From NCBI GenBank assembly GCA_963613665.1, contig CAVEAL010000013.1, positions 1 to 64,000 on the forward strand: 64,000 nucleotides of DNA, written 5' to 3'. Shown here piece after piece: positions 61,103-64,000 of this stretch. Position 1 is the stretch's first letter, and each line of letters starts with the position of its first letter. The translations under genes were made by a program, and so were the position numbers. The stretch is from F23-B02 sp963613665. GTDB taxonomy: Bacteria > Bacillota > Clostridia > Oscillospirales > Oscillospiraceae. A model generated the notes under the pieces. It searched no databases. It saw nothing but the letters and a program-made list of their open reading frames with translations, and was not told where the DNA came from.

Positions 61103-61118
61103 TTCGCTGTTATATAAT
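61090..61118 (+). promoter_or_regulatory. Promoter of the XRE-VOC operon
   Basis: TTGACA (61090-61095), 17-bp spacer, TATAAT (61113-61118): a full consensus promoter. The -35 is part of operator 3. Confidence 0.9.
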
Positions 61119-61145
61119 CGAAGCATGAAAATATGAGGAGACGAC

Positions 61146-61481
61146 ATGTCCGATATAAACGAAAATCTGAAAACGCTGCTCAGGGAGCTGAATATGTCGC
61201 AGCGGCAGTTTGCCCAGGCGCTTTATCTCGATCCGGGCTATTTTTCCCGGATCATTCAGGGCAAGATGCCCCTCAATTCCCGACTTCAGCTGCTGATAGA
61301 AAACACCTTTAAGGTAAACGGTGACTGGCTCAGGACCGGCGAGGGAGAGATATTTCTCGTTCCGACGGATTCCTCGATAAAGAGCCGCGTCCTTGATGAG
61401 ATAGACAAGCTCAATGAATCTCAGCTTGCACTGGTCGATTCATTTATACGTCAGTACTTCAAGCTTGACAGCAAAGAGTGA
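61146..61481 (+). CDS. XRE-family repressor
   Basis: 111 aa. Helix-turn-helix MSQRQFAQALYLDPGYFSRI (residues 17-36), then a short VNGDWLRTGEGEIF segment typical of phage-type repressors, and a helical tail. The triple palindromes in the shared promoter indicate it controls itself and the divergent reductase operon. TGAGGAG precedes the ATG. Confidence 0.88.
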   Translation: MSDINENLKTLLRELNMSQRQFAQALYLDPGYFSRIIQGKMPLNSRLQLLIENTFKVNGDWLRTGEGEIFLVPTDSSIKSRVLDEIDKLNESQLALVDSFIRQYFKLDSKE

Positions 61482-61491
61482 GGTAATAAAA

Positions 61492-61890
61492 ATGAGTTAC
61501 GCGATAGGGCATATAGGCATCAATGTTTTGGATCTTGACCGCAGCGTTAAGTTCTATTCCGAGGTGTTCGGCATGAAAGAGGTATTTCGCATGCACCCGA
61601 AGAGCTTCTTGGACATGGTTCTGTGCTTCATGAGCGATGAGCACAACGGGACGATGATAAGCCTTGTTTGGTACGGCGAGCGCAAAACACCCTATGAGCA
61701 GGGCGAAAACAATGTCCATATAGCCTTTGTGACGGATGATTTCGAGGGCAGCTATAAACGCCATAAGGAGATGGGGCTCGTCAGCATTGAGGAGCTTCAA
61801 AAGGATATATATTACGTTGAAGATCCCGACGGCTATGAGATCGCCGTAGTTCCGGCGAAGTTTCACCCGTCTAACCTCAGGATTTTGTGA
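61492..61890 (+). CDS. VOC-superfamily (glyoxalase-like) protein
   Basis: 132 aa. Paired beta-alpha-beta-beta-beta units: IGHIGINVLDLDRSVKFYSE at the start and YYVEDPDGYEIAVV at the end carry the likely metal-binding His and Glu. It may process a reactive aldehyde or ketone made by the reductases. It follows the XRE gene by ten bases. Confidence 0.85.
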   Translation: MSYAIGHIGINVLDLDRSVKFYSEVFGMKEVFRMHPKSFLDMVLCFMSDEHNGTMISLVWYGERKTPYEQGENNVHIAFVTDDFEGSYKRHKEMGLVSIEELQKDIYYVEDPDGYEIAVVPAKFHPSNLRIL

Positions 61891-61916
61891 GTTGACTGCA
61901 AATTGAGATAAATTTA

Positions 61917-61944
61917 GAAAGCGGAGGCATATTGCCTCCGCTTT
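61917..61944 (+). terminator. Terminator after the VOC gene
   Basis: AAAGCGGAGGCA-TAT-TGCCTCCGCTTT followed by T residues. Confidence 0.9.
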
Positions 61945-62215
61945 TGCTTTTGAATTTGCAGGTTCGTTTTCTCAGCCGCAGAGGAGGGCGAGCCCGAAGT
62001 AACATGCTGTATGCTTCAGATAGCCCGCTCTGAAATAATTTTGCGGAGTTTATCGGCATGGACGTATTGACACAGAAAATGATAGCTGATACCATGTAGA
62101 CACAGCAAGAAAACTGCTGTTTACTCTACCAAAATAAACAAGAGATTTCGCCGCGATAAACTACTTAATGAACTACCTGAGAGGCAAAAAAGCAAGCAAT
62201 TGCAATGCCTACAGG
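61945..62215. other. Right terminal noncoding region of the island
   Basis: About 270 bases with no credible gene. It ends directly at the duplicated spo0A 3' end, so it contains the right end of the integrated element. Confidence 0.5.
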
Positions 62216-62647
62216 AACATCAAGGGCAAGCCGACCAATTCTGAATTCATCGCCATGATCGCCGACTGCCTTTCCTTGCGTCAAAAGCAGGGCATAATGC
62301 GGTGAAAACGCAGTAAACCCAAGGCTCCGAGGGATGGAATAATGTGGCGTGGAAGCGACGAATAAGCTGAACGCGCTATGAAGTCCCCAGCCGTATAGCA
62401 ACCTATCATTGAGCTCATAGCAACGAACGCTCCCTGTCAGTTGGGTATCCTGAACCAACCGACGGGGAGTGTTTTTATGAGCAATTTCAGTTTGGATTAT
62501 TGCATTGATGAGTTTATGATCTACTGCCGCAGCCGTGATCTTCGGCGGCGAACGCCGGACAGCTATGAGCATACCCTGCGACTATTCGAGCGATGGTGCG
62601 AGGTGGAACTGGGGATTGATTGCATCCATGATGTGAGCGAGCAGGTT
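62216..62647 (+). repeat. Right direct repeat/attachment site
   Basis: 432-bp partner of 43141-43572. Its first 90 bases encode the same last 29 residues of Spo0A with seven or so synonymous changes and the same stop (62303-62305), so it is an orphan copy of the gene end, not a gene. The integrase-proximal part is even more similar. Confidence 0.9.
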
Positions 62648-62665
62648 GAATATGTCGAAGATTGA
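62477..62665 (+). pseudogene. Truncated second integrase
   Basis: 62 codons. The first 57 match the integrase at 43402 with few changes; after VSEQV the sequence diverges (EYVED, stop) and the catalytic domain is missing. It shows a second, related element once occupied the next attachment site. A terminator-like hairpin (62671-62704) follows. Confidence 0.85.
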
Positions 62666-62670
62666 TTTCC

Positions 62671-62704
62671 AGCGTCCCGCGCAAAAACGGGACGCAATTT
62701 TTAT
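62671..62704 (+). terminator. Terminator-like hairpin after the truncated integrase
   Basis: GCGTCCCG and CGGGACGC pair, followed by AATTTTT. Confidence 0.65.
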
Positions 62705-62948
62705 AAGCTTTGTCAATATGAAAATTAGTAAAAACGGAATAAAATATAATCAATTTGGTATAATCAAAATATTGAAACGACGCTTCAAACCTATGTTCAC
62801 AATACTGAACAAATGGAAGAAAACGCTGTTGACGCATTTGAAAAAATAGCAACGGGCGTTTGACCGCAATTTGTCCACCAAGTTAAAAAAGCGTGGACAA
62901 ACGGTGGACAAAACGCCCATTTTCACGCACTAAAAGCGTTGAAAATCC
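62705..62948. other. Terminal region of the nested element
   Basis: AT-rich. Repeated GTCCACC/GTGGAC words (62865-62910) form an inverted pair and may be near the end of the element that carries the serine recombinase. A short frame ending VDAFEKIATGV is visible, but it has no clear start. Confidence 0.35.
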
Positions 62949-64000
62949 TTATTTATCAATGGTTAGCAGACACACCGTTTCGACTGTCGTTTCATTTTCC
63001 AAGGAAAGTTCTTTCACTTCCTGACCGTTCACCGGAACGGGAAATGCAAACACAATGTTCCTGATCCAGTTGCCGTCCTTCTGCTTTTCCGGATACAGGT
63101 CAATACGCTCGATGAATGCCTGCATGAACTCCTTCTGTTCCGCTTCGGTCGCAGAGCCATATACTTCGTCAAATGCCAACAGGAGCTGGTAGATATTATC
63201 GCCGGAGATTTTTTCCTGCTGGATACTCAGAATTTGAGCTTTTACATCATCAATCTGCGTTTCAATTTGCTCCATTGTATCATACTGCTCATCATACCGG
63301 CGCTGCAAGTCCAACATTTTACGGTCAAAATGCTCATCGGTGATGTCCAGCGTATCCATCTGGCGTTCCAGTCTCGTTTTGATACCCAACGTCTGCCGAA
63401 GCTGTGCCTGCAATATGGAAAGTTGTTTTTCTAAATCCTTGGTATCTACCGCAGACCCGATTTTTTCTTTGATTGCTTTAGAAAACTGCGGATCATTAAC
63501 CATAGCCGAAACGATTGCCGCTACCATCCGATTCATTTCTGTCTGCTCAATATTCAGCCGGAAGGTGCATTTGTGTCCCGTAGCGCCAACCGTATTCTTG
63601 CAGTAATAATAAAACCTCGTTTTCTTGTCCTTGCTATGTGCCTTTGCGATATTTCCATAGAGACTTTTCCCGCAGCATGGGCATTTCAGAATACCGGACA
63701 AGATATGCGCGTGTTTGGGGTCGTGGACTTTCTCCCGCTTAAATGCGTTGAGTTTGCGCTTTTCCTGTGCAAGTTTCCAATCTTCTTCCGAAATGATTGC
63801 CTCATGCTTCCCCTCGTAAATCGGGAACTCGTCCTGTTCGACAACGTGCATTTCATTTCGTGAACCGATCTTCTTCTCCGTTCTGCGCCTGCCATATGCG
63901 ATTTTCCCCATATAAACAGGATTGTCCAGAACATCCTTCACAAAGTTAGAAGAAAATCCCGGAATCGTCCCGTTTTGACGGATTTTCTTTGTATAGCCGT
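62949..64000 (-). CDS. Large serine recombinase, C-terminal part (runs off the window)
   Basis: At least 350 residues, continuing upstream past 64000. The recombinase domain (NPVYMGKIAYGRRRTEKK), zinc-ribbon domain (CPCCGKSLYG, then CKNTVGATGHKC) and a long coiled coil (about residues 165-265) are those of TnpX/Tn5397-type large serine integrases. The catalytic N-terminus is outside the window. It belongs to a different mobile element inserted in the remains of the second spo0A-site element. Confidence 0.9.
   Translation of the reverse strand, partial: GYTKKIRQNGTIPGFSSNFVKDVLDNPVYMGKIAYGRRRTEKKIGSRNEMHVVEQDEFPIYEGKHEAIISEEDWKLAQEKRKLNAFKREKVHDPKHAHILSGILKCPCCGKSLYGNIAKAHSKDKKTRFYYYCKNTVGATGHKCTFRLNIEQTEMNRMVAAIVSAMVNDPQFSKAIKEKIGSAVDTKDLEKQLSILQAQLRQTLGIKTRLERQMDTLDITDEHFDRKMLDLQRRYDEQYDTMEQIETQIDDVKAQILSIQQEKISGDNIYQLLLAFDEVYGSATEAEQKEFMQAFIERIDLYPEKQKDGNWIRNIVFAFPVPVNGQEVKELSLENETTVETVCLLTIDK

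Noticed and set aside
61877..62095. Minus-strand small protein near the island's right end
   Set aside because: It overlaps the VOC terminator, has no ribosome site and no recognisable composition.
1..64000. tRNA or rRNA genes as integration targets
   Set aside because: No T-arm GGTTCGAATC-like segments with acceptor pairing or rRNA-like blocks were found by eye on either strand; short matches lacked the rest of the fold.

Overview
The window looks like chromosome of a GC-rich, low-oxygen gut-type Clostridia, most plausibly an Oscillospiraceae-like lineage. That is inference from protein style: an intact spo0A, DUF4358 lipoprotein, TIGR01906 and YitT membrane proteins, a bacterial-type LTA synthase, AGGAGG ribosome sites and consensus sigma-A promoters. 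No rRNA, tRNA or CRISPR array was seen.

Region 1-43.2 kb is core chromosome in short operons: a pseudokinase/C-type-lectin membrane protein, thiamine pyrophosphokinase with the wobble-uridine enzymes mnmG and mnmA, guaB, cysK-cysE behind a cysteine-codon attenuator, a KdpDE-like two-component pair, a YitT protein, a nucleotide-metabolism cluster (dCMP-deaminase-like, HAD, ATPase-CYTH), an MMPL exporter with its lipoprotein, FHA, MntP, an E2-fold acyltransferase homologue, an aminotransferase, glyS followed by an LTA-synthase-like enzyme and nadE, an O-antigen-ligase-like protein, cstA, a GntR regulator, a short aspartokinase with an ACT protein, and spo0A. Two near-identical 0.2-kb hairpin-rich elements (147-353 and 21633-21835, opposite orientation) each sit inside a duplicated transcription terminator. 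A second, older fold-back repeat family marked by GAGGCGCATT ends lies at about 12.8, 15.0, 32.5 and 38.7 kb.

Region 43.2-62.3 kb is a roughly 19-kb integrated element. A tyrosine integrase starts just after spo0A, and the last 90 bp of spo0A plus the integrase 5' end are duplicated at 62216-62647, so the 3' end of spo0A is the inferred attachment site. The left part (44-52.6 kb) carries AT-richer plasmid/phage-like genes: a helicase-like protein, an HNH-like protein, an iteron-like array, a ribbon-helix-helix protein with three operators, an SprT-like protein, small orphan proteins, a DinJ/YafQ toxin pair and a serine resolvase. The right part (53-61.9 kb) is metabolic cargo: two Old-Yellow-Enzyme/Fe-S/Rossmann reductases, two short-chain dehydrogenases, an iron-type alcohol dehydrogenase and a VOC protein, controlled by a TetR and an XRE regulator with clear palindromic sites. 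This suggests inducible reduction of an unsaturated carbonyl or alcohol substrate of unknown identity.

Beyond 62.3 kb a truncated second integrase shows that another element used the same site; it is broken by a different element whose large serine recombinase runs off the window end.
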